The notes: generated by a model from the sequence alone, not told the origin. Counted from the stretch's first letter, positions 17,545-26,781 are shown. The stretch: DNA of 64,000 nucleotides from Martelella sp. HB161492 (GCF_013184775.1 NZ_JAATVV010000002.1:152301-216300); one strand, 5' to 3'. Program-made: numbers and translations.

Positions 17545-18069
17545 TCACTCCAAACCGGAGGCCTGATCCCAGAGCAGCGCGAAACGCTGCGAATAGATGA
17601 CGGAACCCGCGCGCCCATAAAGCGAAACGGAAAGGTCGAGCCGCCTTTTTTCCCGCGTAGCGGTGGCGCTCACATCGATCCTGCTGACCGCCTTTTGATC
17701 AAGCAGCGGCTGCAGGGCAGCCCGTGCATAGTCTTCTGCCGTTTGCTCGATACCGTCGACAAGCGCCGACCGGCGCAGCAGCCAGAGCCGCGAGCCGATC
17801 GCGGTTTCATCCTTGGCAAGGTCGAAGCCATCGCCAAACCAGCCGCGATTTTCATCACCGTCGCGAAGCTCGCTTTCATGCACGCGGGCATCAGTCATCA
17901 GACAGATAAGCACCTGTGTCGCAAGCCCCTGCTCTGCCTGAAAATCGCCCGGCGCTTCCGCATGGTCCAGGCCATTGACCACCAGGTCGGCAATCACACC
18001 ATCAAAGACCAGATCCGGCGCGCGGTAGGTTTCGCCATCGTCACCGACAGGCACAATCCTCAGCATCAT
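17545..18069 (-). CDS. Mu gp46-like baseplate protein
   Basis: A 174-residue protein. DDENRGWFGDGF-like text (GDENRGWFGDGFDLAKDE, about 68-85), GSRLWLLRR and the late YARAALQPLLD are diagnostic of the GP46 family (T4 gp25-like function). It overlaps the gp45-like gene by 4 bp, in the Mu gene order. Confidence 0.9.
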   Translation of the reverse strand: MMLRIVPVGDDGETYRAPDLVFDGVIADLVVNGLDHAEAPGDFQAEQGLATQVLICLMTDARVHESELRDGDENRGWFGDGFDLAKDETAIGSRLWLLRRSALVDGIEQTAEDYARAALQPLLDQKAVSRIDVSATATREKRRLDLSVSLYGRAGSVIYSQRFALLWDQASGLE

Positions 18070-18557
18070 GCACCCCCGTCGCCATCACCATCGGTCACCG
18101 ATCCGCCAAAGGTTCCGTTGCCGCTGGCGCCAATATTGCCGTTGACGGTCAGGTCACCATTCAGCGTCAGATTGCCGGTGATTTCGGCATCGCCTGTCAG
18201 CGTCCACTGACCGGCCGTGATCGTGATCGTTCGCCCTGCGACATCGACAACGATGCCGGAACCAATCACCTTGACGATATTGCCGGTGCTGTCATAAAGC
18301 GCAGCCCCGCCGGATGGCAGTGACGGGCGATGCTGGCCGCTTTCACCACCGATGATGAAGGCCTGTTCGGGATTGCCTCTGGGATAGACGACAATGGCCC
18401 GCGCTCCCTTCACCGGAACCGATGCAAAGCCATGCGGCTCTATCCGCAACAGATTGGTGAAGCCGTCATTATAGTGGCCCTGCCCGCTCATGAACTGGCG
18501 GCCGGACTGCACGGAAACATCGCCGTTTAGTGTGATCTGCCGAAGGTTCATCACCAT
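18066..18557 (-). CDS. Baseplate spike protein, Mu gp45/gpV-like
   Basis: A 163-residue protein. The N-terminal OB-type domain contains GHYNDGFTNLLRIEPHGFAS, a signature of Mu gp45. The C-terminal third is a run of short beta repeats (ITGNLTLNGDLTVNGNIG) forming the spike shaft. It ends Gly/Asp-rich, so the metal-binding apex may differ from that of P2 gpV. Piercing of the outer membrane is the family role. Confidence 0.88.
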   Translation of the reverse strand: MVMNLRQITLNGDVSVQSGRQFMSGQGHYNDGFTNLLRIEPHGFASVPVKGARAIVVYPRGNPEQAFIIGGESGQHRPSLPSGGAALYDSTGNIVKVIGSGIVVDVAGRTITITAGQWTLTGDAEITGNLTLNGDLTVNGNIGASGNGTFGGSVTDGDGDGGA

Positions 18558-19636
18558 TCACCCTGCGAACGCTTTTCAACGAATTCCGCCCAGTCGACAG
18601 ACTTCGATTTTCCTTTTGCCTTCGCCTTGTAGGCCTTGCTGGTTTTACCGCGGGGATTTTCCCCGCCGAGCGCGCGCGGATCGCAAAGCGTCAGCAATGC
18701 CACGGTGCCATCGCTTGCCCCGTCCTGCCGCAGGATCGCCCGCTTGATCACCAGCTTGCCATCAACGCCAAGCCACTTGTCCTGCACCAGGATCATCCAG
18801 TTGCGGCGGAAGAGCTGGCCTGCATTGTCGCGCCAGCCAGTGACTGTCAGGTGCACTTCAAGCGCTTTGGCGGCATTGCGTTGCACGGTCCAGACGGCGC
18901 GTTCCTTGGCGCTTTCCGTCCCGGCATTACCATCAAATTTCAGGATCAGCGGCCGGCGGCGGTTCACCGTGTCATCTGTCGCCGTCGCCTGCTTTCGCTC
19001 GGCGGTAATGTCACCCGCTTCCGTTGTCTGCCCGCGAACAATCACCGGACTGTAGCGGCCCTGTTCCGTCAGCGTTGCATCAGCTCTTTCAATGTTGACA
19101 CCCCATAAGCACCCACCGGAAAGCGTGCCTTCCTGTTTGGTTGTCAGCTTCAGCTTTCCCTCTGGCGTGTCATAGATCAGGATACCGCGACCGCGTGCCA
19201 CGCGCTCGATGGCCGCGAACATCGTTTCACCGATTTCGAGCTTCACCTTTGCTTCGGTCGGAAATTCCTCATCGGCAACAATGCCGATATCAAGCGTATC
19301 AAATTCACGGGCAACGGCGTCGATCGTCTTGCCGATAACCTCGCCGCTTTCATGCTCAACCGAACATTCGGTCGCATCGACAGTCCGCGACACGATGGTG
19401 ATATCGAGTGTTCGATTATCCTTGTCATGCCCGGGAACGATGTCGCGCAGATACCCTGTCAGCAACAGATCCGAACCGGCATAGACCTTGACCGCCGTGC
19501 CAGGCTCAAGGTCGAGCCCATCGCCCGGCGGCTTGCAGGATATCCGCACCTGGCTGACGGCCTCTTCGGCCGAGCTTTCGAACTCGAATGTCTTGATATC
19601 AAGATCGAGCCCTTCGAGCCTTACAGTCTCAAACAT
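18551..19636 (-). CDS. Mu gp44 (gpP)-like tail hub protein
   Basis: A 361-residue protein. Its length, beta-rich N-terminus, the GYLRDIVPGHDKDNRTLDIT block and the central IERVARGRGILIYDT region match Mu gpP/late-control-D-type hub proteins that form the central baseplate ring. The C-terminus is strongly basic. Overlaps the gp45-like gene by 7 bp. Confidence 0.87.
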   Translation of the reverse strand: MFETVRLEGLDLDIKTFEFESSAEEAVSQVRISCKPPGDGLDLEPGTAVKVYAGSDLLLTGYLRDIVPGHDKDNRTLDITIVSRTVDATECSVEHESGEVIGKTIDAVAREFDTLDIGIVADEEFPTEAKVKLEIGETMFAAIERVARGRGILIYDTPEGKLKLTTKQEGTLSGGCLWGVNIERADATLTEQGRYSPVIVRGQTTEAGDITAERKQATATDDTVNRRRPLILKFDGNAGTESAKERAVWTVQRNAAKALEVHLTVTGWRDNAGQLFRRNWMILVQDKWLGVDGKLVIKRAILRQDGASDGTVALLTLCDPRALGGENPRGKTSKAYKAKAKGKSKSVDWAEFVEKRSQGEW

Positions 19637-19637
19637 G

Positions 19638-20261
19638 TCAGCTTGCCAGTGCGTTGAAGGTTGTCGGCATCACCAGCGGCGTGCCACTGCCGGCGCCGTC
19701 CACAAGCTCTTGTGCCCGGGTCGGATCGCCATAGAGCTTATGCGCCAGCACGGAAGATGGCAGCGAAAGCGATGTCCTGACGGTCACCATCGGCGTGGCC
19801 GTCGCCGCCAGTTCGGAAACAATGCGTACCGACATGGCGATGACAGAAGCGAGCCAGGCATAGAGGTCATTGCCATCCACCCCCATGGCAGCAGCAACCG
19901 CAACACCGGTAACACCCGCATCGGAAATGCGCTGCCGCGCCGCCCGCGCCGAAGGCCGCGAACGCCAGTCAACACGCGGACCGCCGATCGCAAGTCCGAA
20001 GGATAGCAGAACCTGCATCACCGAAAGCGTATCGTCTGTTGCATCCGGATCGAGCTTGAGAGCGGCAAACTGCACTTCGGTCGAAACGCTTTCACCAATC
20101 ACCTGCATGATCGAAAGCGCCTCTGCAGCCGCATCGTCTGAACCCAGTGCCGCCATTTCTTCAAGGCGCGCGGTGAGATCGCCAAGATCGTCGCTGTCGC
20201 TGACGATGGCCGAGGCCAACCCCGAGAGCCAGTCAATTAAGGTTTCGATATCGGCAGCCAT
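19638..20261 (-). CDS. C-terminal half of a Mu gpN (DNA circulation)-like protein
   Basis: A 207-residue protein, largely helical, with the ending SVLAHKLYGDPTRAQELVDG that resembles the C-terminal part of Mu gpN/P2-type tail proteins with LysM-like folds. In Mu gpN is one polypeptide of about 490 residues; here the DNA_circ_N domain is on the preceding gene (20261-20722), whose stop overlaps this start. The two probably act together. The split could be ancestral in this lineage. Confidence 0.65.
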   Translation of the reverse strand: MAADIETLIDWLSGLASAIVSDSDDLGDLTARLEEMAALGSDDAAAEALSIMQVIGESVSTEVQFAALKLDPDATDDTLSVMQVLLSFGLAIGGPRVDWRSRPSARAARQRISDAGVTGVAVAAAMGVDGNDLYAWLASVIAMSVRIVSELAATATPMVTVRTSLSLPSSVLAHKLYGDPTRAQELVDGAGSGTPLVMPTTFNALAS

Positions 20262-20722
20262 CAGAACAGTCCCGAGAGGGCGGATTGTGCCGCCGAGAAC
20301 CCGGCGGCTACGACAGAATCAAGATTGCCGAGCGAAAGCCCGAGCGTGGCCGAAACAGGTTGCGGCACATAGCTGATATCGAAGGCGATATAGCCCATGC
20401 GATCCTTCGCCCGTGAACGATAGTAGCGCTCAACCGTCGCCATCATCAGGCCATCGACAGGAAGGATCAGCGCCCCCTTCCCCGGCAAATCAAAGACGGC
20501 GCGAAGCGCGATCGCATATGTGCTGGAATCATCCCCGATCACATAGGCGGTGATATCGTGGCCGGGCGTTGTCAGGCCGAGTTCTTCCGTCTCGGAAACA
20601 TAGCCCCCGGCAACCTCATGTTTTGCCAGCCGCTTGCCACCGGAGAGGCTTTCATAATCGACCCAGAACGGCACGCCATTGAAGCTGGCGCGCCGCAGGC
20701 TATCCGGCCAGTATCGCATCAA
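20261..20722 (-). CDS. DNA circulation N-terminal-domain tail protein (Mu gpN-like)
   Basis: A 153-residue protein. SLRRASFNGVPFWVDYESLSGGKRL and the later EELGLTTPGHDITAYVIGD match the DNA_circ_N family (Mu gpN/gp43). It ends soon after this domain, with the rest apparently encoded by the next gene. Overlaps the tape-measure gene by 4 bp. Confidence 0.8.
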   Translation of the reverse strand: MMRYWPDSLRRASFNGVPFWVDYESLSGGKRLAKHEVAGGYVSETEELGLTTPGHDITAYVIGDDSSTYAIALRAVFDLPGKGALILPVDGLMMATVERYYRSRAKDRMGYIAFDISYVPQPVSATLGLSLGNLDSVVAAGFSAAQSALSGLF

Positions 20723-22680
20723 TAGGCCCCTTCTGGTGCGTTATCCCGTGGCTTCATCGATTGCCCGGTGTTGACATTGGCCCTGCCACCATGACGCGCC
20801 GCCTTGCGCTCTGCGGCGCTCATCGCGCCTTCGACGGTCCGGCTGAAGCGCTGCGCTGCGCCATCAATGGCGCTAGCAGCATCAGCGCCCGCCCGGCGGA
20901 TTGCATCGGCGCTGTCGCTGACAGATCGCCCGGCATCGGTTCCCGCTTCGCGGATCTTCTCGGCGCCGAGCTGCAGGGTATCATCCGGCGTGGCATGCCG
21001 GGCTGCTTTTCGCTGTTGCGGCGACATTTTCTGATCGGCCGGCGTGACCCCGATCCAGTCTTCCCATTGCCCCCAGACACCATTACTCGATGGCGATTCA
21101 CCGTTGTCCGGGCCATGCCGGGCCGATGACCTTTGTTCTGGCGACATTGGCGGAACGACAATTTCGGGGGGCATAGGCATGGTTTGAACAGGCAGTGGTC
21201 TGCCCTCATTCCAATAGCGCTGCATCTGCTCTTGCCAGTCTTTGGTATCGCCAAAGGCAGCATGTTCCTGTTCCGTTAGGGAATTTTGAACATATCCGGC
21301 AACCCAACTGAGAATGTCAGTACCATTCGGAACCTTCAGCCACTCGTTAATGTCCCGGCCACGATACTGCCCTTGATATCCCCCCAGGATCGCCATTGCG
21401 ATGGCTCTTTGGGATGGTTCTCCCCATCCTGGAGGCGGTACTTTCGCGGCTTCCTGTGCGGCAAATAGGTCATCCCCAGTCAGCCCAAGAGTCGCAATAT
21501 ATTTGTCCTGCGCCCTCTTGAAATCCAGCTGATCGCTTGCACCATTCAGAACCGGCGTTACGGCCTCTGCGAGGCCAGTCCCGACCTTATTGATGAACCG
21601 ATCCCATTCGCTTTCCATCTTGTCGATAGAAGCCTGTGAATCCCCAAGCACCCGTTGAAGGTCGCGATCGACAGTCCCGGCAACATCGGGCGAGTTAGCA
21701 ACATCGAGATAGGTCTGATAGCTGTCCTTCTTTTGCAGCAGCGATGTCATGCCGTCACGGAACTGCTTATCTGTGAAGAGCACAGGCATTTTGGTCATGT
21801 TGTCATCAAGTGCCGTTTCAGAAAGCTTGATAAAGGCTTCGATCGGATCAGCGCCCGCCTTCACAGCTGCATCCATTTGCTTGCGCAGATCAATGCCGAA
21901 CTTCTTGAACGCCGTCACCGTCGTTTCGGAATACATCTTGCCGAAGATATCCGAAGCCTGCGTGGCCGCGCTTGATGCATCCCCCGTTGCTTCTCGAAGA
22001 GTTTGGAGAACAGACAGCAAATTGCCGAGCCCCTGCGTTCCTTCATAGCCAAGATTGGCAAATGCTGGCGCGAGGTTCGGAATAAACGAAGCCATGTCCT
22101 TCAGCTCAAATTGACCAGCCTTGCCCATCGCAGCCATGAGATCAAAGGCGTCGGCCATCTGCCCCGCAGAGATCTTTAAAGCAGAAGATGTTTTCAGGGC
22201 TGTGTTCGAAATATCTACAGCTTCAGCACCAGTTGCCTGCGTCGTTGCCAGAACAGCCGGCAGAAAGTTCATAGCTTCCTTCAGATCCATACCAGAGGCG
22301 GTTAACGTGTCGATAGCTTCCACGCCATCCTGAAAACTGAGTGCAACCCCCTTGGTCATTGACCTGATGGCGTCACCTGCGGCTTTTGTTTCTTCAGCAG
22401 TCGCACCTGCAGTGATGCCGATACGGTTCATCTGCCGCTCAACTTCTGCCGCATCCTTGATGACCTTCGCAGTGCCGACAGCTGCCAGAGCCGGCAAGAG
22501 CCCTCGCGTAAACATCACCCCGGCGCTCTGCGCGGCCTGGCCTGCACGGCTATAGGCTGCGTTAACCTGATTTGCCCGGCTGCTGACCATACCCAGCCTC
22601 TCCGCAATGCGTGAGAAGACACCAGAGGTGCGATCATAGGCCGTGATCTTCAGCCGTGCTTCAACTTCCTTGTTCGCCAT
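20719..22680 (-). CDS. Tail tape-measure protein
   Basis: A 653-residue protein, the longest of the tail cluster. The N-terminal coiled coil (KITAYDRTSGVFSRIAERLG), the hydrophobic segment near 50-65 and TAEETKAAGDAIRSMTKG with ALKTSSALKISAGQMADAFD belong to the TP901-type tape-measure family. Its length sets the tail length and it is ejected with the DNA. It follows the frameshifted chaperone pair, the standard position. Confidence 0.92.
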   Translation of the reverse strand: MANKEVEARLKITAYDRTSGVFSRIAERLGMVSSRANQVNAAYSRAGQAAQSAGVMFTRGLLPALAAVGTAKVIKDAAEVERQMNRIGITAGATAEETKAAGDAIRSMTKGVALSFQDGVEAIDTLTASGMDLKEAMNFLPAVLATTQATGAEAVDISNTALKTSSALKISAGQMADAFDLMAAMGKAGQFELKDMASFIPNLAPAFANLGYEGTQGLGNLLSVLQTLREATGDASSAATQASDIFGKMYSETTVTAFKKFGIDLRKQMDAAVKAGADPIEAFIKLSETALDDNMTKMPVLFTDKQFRDGMTSLLQKKDSYQTYLDVANSPDVAGTVDRDLQRVLGDSQASIDKMESEWDRFINKVGTGLAEAVTPVLNGASDQLDFKRAQDKYIATLGLTGDDLFAAQEAAKVPPPGWGEPSQRAIAMAILGGYQGQYRGRDINEWLKVPNGTDILSWVAGYVQNSLTEQEHAAFGDTKDWQEQMQRYWNEGRPLPVQTMPMPPEIVVPPMSPEQRSSARHGPDNGESPSSNGVWGQWEDWIGVTPADQKMSPQQRKAARHATPDDTLQLGAEKIREAGTDAGRSVSDSADAIRRAGADAASAIDGAAQRFSRTVEGAMSAAERKAARHGGRANVNTGQSMKPRDNAPEGAY

Positions 22681-23106
22681 GGCTCATATTCCGTTGAAAT
22701 TCAGACCAGCGCTGCACCCAGAAAAGCATTTGGGAAATCGTCATTCGCTCGATGCGGCCTGTGTCCCATCCGAGCCTGAAGGCGAAGAAGTCTCCGACCC
22801 TGTCGAGGTCGGAACATCCGAAAAAAAACCGATGACACCCCGCTTCAGTTTCTTCGAATCCTGCGCAGATAGCTTTGCGATATGCTCGTATCCTGGCTCG
22901 ACAATCAGGCGCTGAAGGTATTGGTCGATCGTTTCCCAATAGACAAGCTGGACAACACCGCCACCCTTTGCCGGCTGCCATTCAACCGGCTCACCGAGGC
23001 CGCTCATATAGATATCGGCATAGGTCGGTTCGCGGAGCACCACCTTGGCAAAGGTCTTGTCACCGGCCGGGTAGCTCTTGGAGAGTGGGACTGTAATCTC
23101 CCCCAT
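22661..23106 (-). CDS. Frameshift product of the tail assembly chaperone gene (G-GT type)
   Basis: Ribosomes that slip -1 on the T8 tract (22828-22821) leave the gp41-like frame after 95 codons and read 53 more in the overlapping frame, ending at 22661, for a 148-residue product. The extension holds FFAFRLGWDTGRIERMTISQ and MLFWVQRWSEFQRNM, the helix with conserved aromatic residues typical of Mu gp42/P2 gpE+E' extensions. Tail assembly requires both products in fixed ratio in lambda and P2; here this is inferred. Confidence 0.75.
22741..23106 (-). CDS. Tail assembly chaperone, short form (Mu gp41-like)
   Basis: A 121-residue protein. VPLSKSYPAGDKTFAKVVLREPTYAD is the family signature of Mu gp41/tail assembly chaperones. 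Read without frameshift it ends in a Ser/Thr-rich tail. Between tail-tube and tape-measure genes, as expected. Confidence 0.85.
   Translation of the reverse strand: MGEITVPLSKSYPAGDKTFAKVVLREPTYADIYMSGLGEPVEWQPAKGGGVVQLVYWETIDQYLQRLIVEPGYEHIAKLSAQDSKKLKRGVIGFFSDVPTSTGSETSSPSGSDGTQAASSE
22821..22828 (-). other. Programmed -1 frameshift slippery tract
   Basis: On the coding strand the frame-0 codons GGT TTT TTT TCG contain the canonical heptamer T TTT TTT. Slipping back one base gives TTC GGA and joins the second frame, which stays open to 22661. Confidence 0.75.
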
Positions 23107-23474
23107 CAGCTGTTATCCCGCTTGTAATTATCCGCATTCAGCGTGAGGCCGGTCACCTCGCCGGTCATCCGGTTCGCCTGCGGATCGCCCGTGAAGAATG
23201 CCCCGGTGAAATAATGCGCGACTGAGGTATGTTCTTCGATGATGGTGACGGACTCTGCATCGGCGAGCAGCAGAGCTTCAAAGTCCTGCCCGTCATCCTT
23301 GAAGGTCACTTCAGCCGTATTCGGCTTCGGTGTCAGAATGCGATCGGTGCTGCCATCCTGGTTGGTCTGCGTTTCAGACGAGATCCGCGAGGCCTTCAGG
23401 TTGAAGGTCCCGCGCATGGTCATCAGCACACCGCTGGACAACCTGACGCTCATACGCCCGGCAAATTTGCTCAT
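23106..23474 (-). CDS. Tail tube protein (Mu gpM-like)
   Basis: A 122-residue protein. Family-length beta protein with MSVRLSSGVLMTMRGTFN near the start and TGAFFTGDPQANRMTGEV near the end, matching Mu gp40/gpM tubes. It lies after the sheath gene. Its last base overlaps the first base of the chaperone gene. Confidence 0.88.
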   Translation of the reverse strand: MSKFAGRMSVRLSSGVLMTMRGTFNLKASRISSETQTNQDGSTDRILTPKPNTAEVTFKDDGQDFEALLLADAESVTIIEEHTSVAHYFTGAFFTGDPQANRMTGEVTGLTLNADNYKRDNS

Positions 23475-23537
23475 CTCATAATTCCTTGAAAAGGCGGCGC
23501 CGCCTTAGCGGCCACCGTCAGACGATAAGGGAAAGGC

Positions 23538-25013
23538 TCAGTTGATCTGGCTGTAGATCTTCGCGACACCGGCGAAGATATCGAGCGGGTTCACGACATC
23601 GATCTTCAGCGATGCATTCACCCGGTTCGCATTCTCGCTGTCACGCGTGACAACCAGGTTTGACAGGAACGTCGCCGGGTTCTCGATCACGCCCGGCATG
23701 CCGGCGGCTGAATGGTAGAGCGTGGCCTTGATGTCCTTGACCGTCGAAATCGCATCGAGGTTGCCCGGGTTATCGTCAGCGATGGCTTTGTTTCCGTGTT
23801 CGGACGCAAGGTCAGCACGGAATTTCTTCAGCGCATAAGTGAGCTGATAGGGCACCTGAATGTCGCGGAAGGTCGTATCCGGAACATCATCCGTCGTCAT
23901 GCCCTGCGTGATGATCTTGTCGATCGTCACATCGCCTGAACCATCGACCGTCAGCGTCGAGACACCATTCTTCAGCAGCACGTTGCGGGTCGCATAGTCC
24001 ATCCAGTAGGCGCGGTCACGCGGGGCCGCCACATCCTGCACCACAAGGCCGGTCTGGTTGCGCGACACATCACCGGAGGAACCGCCGCCAAGCCATTCGG
24101 CAATCGTGCCGACGACGCAGGCCACCCGCAGATATTCCGGCGTGGCATTGCCGCCATTGGCAAGCATGGAAATATTCGTCACATGCCAGTTGTCCTGCAG
24201 CGCGGCCTTTGCCACCAGTTCAGCCGAGGTGCCGGTGAAGGGATAGAAGGCATGTCCATAGAGCTGCTGGGCATAGGACCAGCGGCCCGTATCTTCATTC
24301 AGAAAGTCCTTCAGCAGCGCGACATTGGCTGCATCGCCAAAGGCCGAAATGATGATTTCGAACATGTCATCATTCATCGCGGCGATGATGTCGGAGAGAT
24401 CAGGTGCCCCGGCGCCCGCCGTGGTCGTGGCAAAGGTGAAGAGCCCGGAGAAGGCATTCACCCGGTCGAGAACCGGAACATAGACATCGATGTCCGTGGC
24501 ATAGGTGCCCTTGTGGCGCGCCGTCAGCGTCACGACATTGGTTGCCGCCGTCGCGGTGAAAGGCAGCGAATAGCCCTTATATTCATCGTAGAAATCATTG
24601 GTCGCGGCGGCAAGCGCCGTCGCCAGATCATTGGCCGTCATGCCGGCCGAAAGCTCGACACTGACATTGTTGCCAGCAATCTGCAGCACGCCCTGCCCGC
24701 CAGCCGCAGGCGGTGTTCCGATCGTGATCGTGCGGATCTCGGCCGTGCCGCTATCGGCAACCCGGGCAAGATAGATCTGTTGCGTCGGAGCATTCCGCAG
24801 AAGGCCGATGAACATCGTTTCCAGCATCGAACCGCGACCGGCAAGATTGCGCGCTTCCGTCTTCGACGTGCAGAGCGCGATTTCGCCTTCGCCGAGCGAA
24901 CCGGCCGCAAGCCCGTGTGCCAGGATAATGGCCTTGGTTTCAGAACTGAAGGCGCCGCCGGACTGCACATCAAAGGTGAAGAGCGGCGCGACAAGATTGG
25001 TCGGGATCGTCAT
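23538..25013 (-). CDS. Tail sheath protein (Mu gpL-like)
   Basis: A 491-residue protein. Early segment LFTFDVQSGGAFSSETKAI, central RWSYAQQLYGHAFYPFTG and the C-terminal LVVTRDSENANRVNA...KIDVVNPLDIFAGVAKIYSQ are diagnostic of contractile sheath proteins. This proves a myovirus tail. Start overlaps the DUF2635 gene by 4 bp. Confidence 0.93.
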   Translation of the reverse strand: MTIPTNLVAPLFTFDVQSGGAFSSETKAIILAHGLAAGSLGEGEIALCTSKTEARNLAGRGSMLETMFIGLLRNAPTQQIYLARVADSGTAEIRTITIGTPPAAGGQGVLQIAGNNVSVELSAGMTANDLATALAAATNDFYDEYKGYSLPFTATAATNVVTLTARHKGTYATDIDVYVPVLDRVNAFSGLFTFATTTAGAGAPDLSDIIAAMNDDMFEIIISAFGDAANVALLKDFLNEDTGRWSYAQQLYGHAFYPFTGTSAELVAKAALQDNWHVTNISMLANGGNATPEYLRVACVVGTIAEWLGGGSSGDVSRNQTGLVVQDVAAPRDRAYWMDYATRNVLLKNGVSTLTVDGSGDVTIDKIITQGMTTDDVPDTTFRDIQVPYQLTYALKKFRADLASEHGNKAIADDNPGNLDAISTVKDIKATLYHSAAGMPGVIENPATFLSNLVVTRDSENANRVNASLKIDVVNPLDIFAGVAKIYSQIN

Positions 25014-25201
25014 TCCGTGGATCCTTTCGAGGTGGAGGCCTTGGCCGTCTTCACGGTGGCCTTGACGAGATCGCCGTCCTTGACGAGCCGGCTTTCATAG
25101 GGGTTGGCAAAGTTCACCGCGCGTCCCGCCTGCGGCCAGTCGGGCTGACGATAGGGCATGGGAATGCGCATGCCGTCACGCGGCACATAGAGATCGGCCA
25201 T
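25010..25201 (-). CDS. DUF2635 protein (Mu gp38-like)
   Basis: A 63-residue protein starting at the ATG at 25201 (an in-frame ATG at 25213 is less likely). DLYVPRDGMRIPMPYR and SRLVKDGDLV match the small DUF2635 family always found before the sheath gene in Mu-like phages. Role unknown. Confidence 0.8.
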   Translation of the reverse strand: MADLYVPRDGMRIPMPYRQPDWPQAGRAVNFANPYESRLVKDGDLVKATVKTAKASTSKGSTE

Positions 25202-25225
25202 CAGGCCCTCCATCAGATGTTTGGA

Positions 25226-25957
25226 TCAGGGATCGGTTGTAAGGCTGGCCTCGAAAGCCAGACCACTGCCGATATCGCCGTGGATCACCTCAAGCGGTGT
25301 CCGCGCATCGACTGTGAAATGTGAGGCGAGCGCTGCAAGCTTTTCCTTGGCATAGGAGTTTTCCGGCAGCGCATTGAAGACGGAAAGCAGCGGTTCCGGC
25401 AGACCGCCATTCTCAAGATCGAATTCATCATCCGCGATATCGCAGACGAATGTCAGCAATGTGCGGTGATAGCGCAGCCCGAGTTCCGGCGAGGCAAAAG
25501 CCTGTTCCCGAACCTCTGCCACCTGCTTGACCACCCGCCGCCAGGCAAGCCCGGCATTGCCATATTGCAGCAGGCAGCGCACCTGCGAACAGAGTGCGGC
25601 AAGCACAAGCCGGGCGTCGGTATCCGTCTGCGCCATATCGGCCGCATCGGCAAATTCGCCGTCCCCGTCCTGCGCCACCACAGCGAGCTCTGCAACGATT
25701 TCAAGCGTTGCACGCGCCGAAGTGTCCCCCATCGCTGCCGCCTCGCCCATGGAGGATGCATGGCTTTCCGAGGTGAAGAGCGCCAGCGTCGGCGTATAAT
25801 CCCGCGTCCGGTCGAGATCTTCGAGCGCGATAGAGCGGCTGTCATAGACAAACTTCCCCGCAAGCGTCGGGAAAGCAATCGTCCCGGCATTCGCCGCCGT
25901 CGGGTTCAAAGCCTCCATAGCCGCCAGTCGCATTGCTTCAGCTGCCAGCACGTTCAA
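25226..25957 (-). CDS. Phage structural-region protein (Mu gp37 position)
   Basis: A 243-residue protein, mainly soluble, in the position of the Mu gp37 tail-terminator gene between the head-tail joining and sheath genes. I see only weak resemblance to known terminators. Overlaps its upstream gene by 20 bp. Assignment as tail terminator or connector is positional. Confidence 0.55.
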   Translation of the reverse strand: MNVLAAEAMRLAAMEALNPTAANAGTIAFPTLAGKFVYDSRSIALEDLDRTRDYTPTLALFTSESHASSMGEAAAMGDTSARATLEIVAELAVVAQDGDGEFADAADMAQTDTDARLVLAALCSQVRCLLQYGNAGLAWRRVVKQVAEVREQAFASPELGLRYHRTLLTFVCDIADDEFDLENGGLPEPLLSVFNALPENSYAKEKLAALASHFTVDARTPLEVIHGDIGSGLAFEASLTTDP

Positions 25958-26345
25958 CTTCCTTCATCAGAAACCAGGCAGGACGAGAGCCGCCATCCGC
26001 GATCTTTGCGGCAATCTTGTAGACCTCGCCGGTGGCATCAACGATCACCCGGTCATTGCGCTTCGGCTGGTAAGGCCAATCGGAAATGAGCGCCGTCAGG
26101 ACGGCATCATAAGCGACGGATGGCCCTGCCTTCGGATCGGCAGGCTTATGCCTCGCGATGACCTCCATCGGCGGCTCAAGTTCGATACTGCCGACGAACG
26201 AAAAGGTTGCCCGGTCAGGATCATCCTGCGGAGGATGGTTTACCGTCAGGACCTTGGCACGCGGTTGAAGCGTCAGATCGACGGTATCGAAAATGCCCGC
26301 GCAGCTTTCTTCCGTCAGAGCTTCGACAGTCACCCAGTCAACCAT
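25938..26345 (-). CDS. Head-tail joining-like protein
   Basis: A 135-residue beta-rich protein. The segment YQPKRNDRVIVDATGEVYKI resembles the central strands of small head-tail joining/stopper proteins of siphovirus and lambda-type heads. Positioned between head and tail genes. Inference from fold pattern and position. Confidence 0.55.
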   Translation of the reverse strand: MVDWVTVEALTEESCAGIFDTVDLTLQPRAKVLTVNHPPQDDPDRATFSFVGSIELEPPMEVIARHKPADPKAGPSVAYDAVLTALISDWPYQPKRNDRVIVDATGEVYKIAAKIADGGSRPAWFLMKEVERAGS

Positions 26346-26356
26346 ATTGGCCGGCC

Positions 26357-26737
26357 TCAGGCAGAAAGCGCGGCGAGAGCGGCTTCAGCCGCTTCAAGGG
26401 CGGTCTTAGCAGCAGCCTTGCTGTCATCGTCAGTTGCGAGCTCGAGCGCGGCCTTGGCATCTTCAAGCGCCTTCTCAGCCTTCGCCTTTTCGGCAGCGGC
26501 CTTCTTTTCGGCCTTGGCCTTTTCGGCTGTAGCTTTCTTTTCGGCCTTGGCGGCATCCGTTTCAGTGACGGTGTCGACCTTATAGGCGAACTTGTCTTCG
26601 ACCAGATGCTGACCATAAGCCGCCGGTACGGTCACAGCCTCATGGGGCGCAACGCTTTTATCTTTGCTTTCGCCGATCACGCTTGCGGGGATTTTGCCGC
26701 CATGCTTGAAGGCGATCCGCATGTTCTTGTCTGCCAT
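26357..26737 (-). CDS. Ala/Lys/Glu-rich coiled-coil phage protein
   Basis: A 126-residue protein starting at the ATG at 26737 (AAGGA seven bases upstream). An N-terminal domain of about 55 residues is followed by tandem heptad-like repeats of AEKAKAEKKA type (about 63-125), a long charged helix. The repeat region is also repetitive at DNA level (GGCCTTGGCCTTTTCGGC variants), so length variation among relatives is likely. Possibly a head decoration or internal protein; unknown. Confidence 0.6.
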   Translation of the reverse strand: MADKNMRIAFKHGGKIPASVIGESKDKSVAPHEAVTVPAAYGQHLVEDKFAYKVDTVTETDAAKAEKKATAEKAKAEKKAAAEKAKAEKALEDAKAALELATDDDSKAAAKTALEAAEAALAALSA

Positions 26738-26781
26738 TGGAATGTCCTTTCCGGTTGCCGAAACCAATCAGCCATTGATCT

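Noticed and set aside
26357-26560. Short DNA repeats resembling a CRISPR or tandem-repeat array
   Set aside because: They are the codons of an Ala-Lys-Glu coiled-coil (AEKAKAEKKA type) with no unique spacers.
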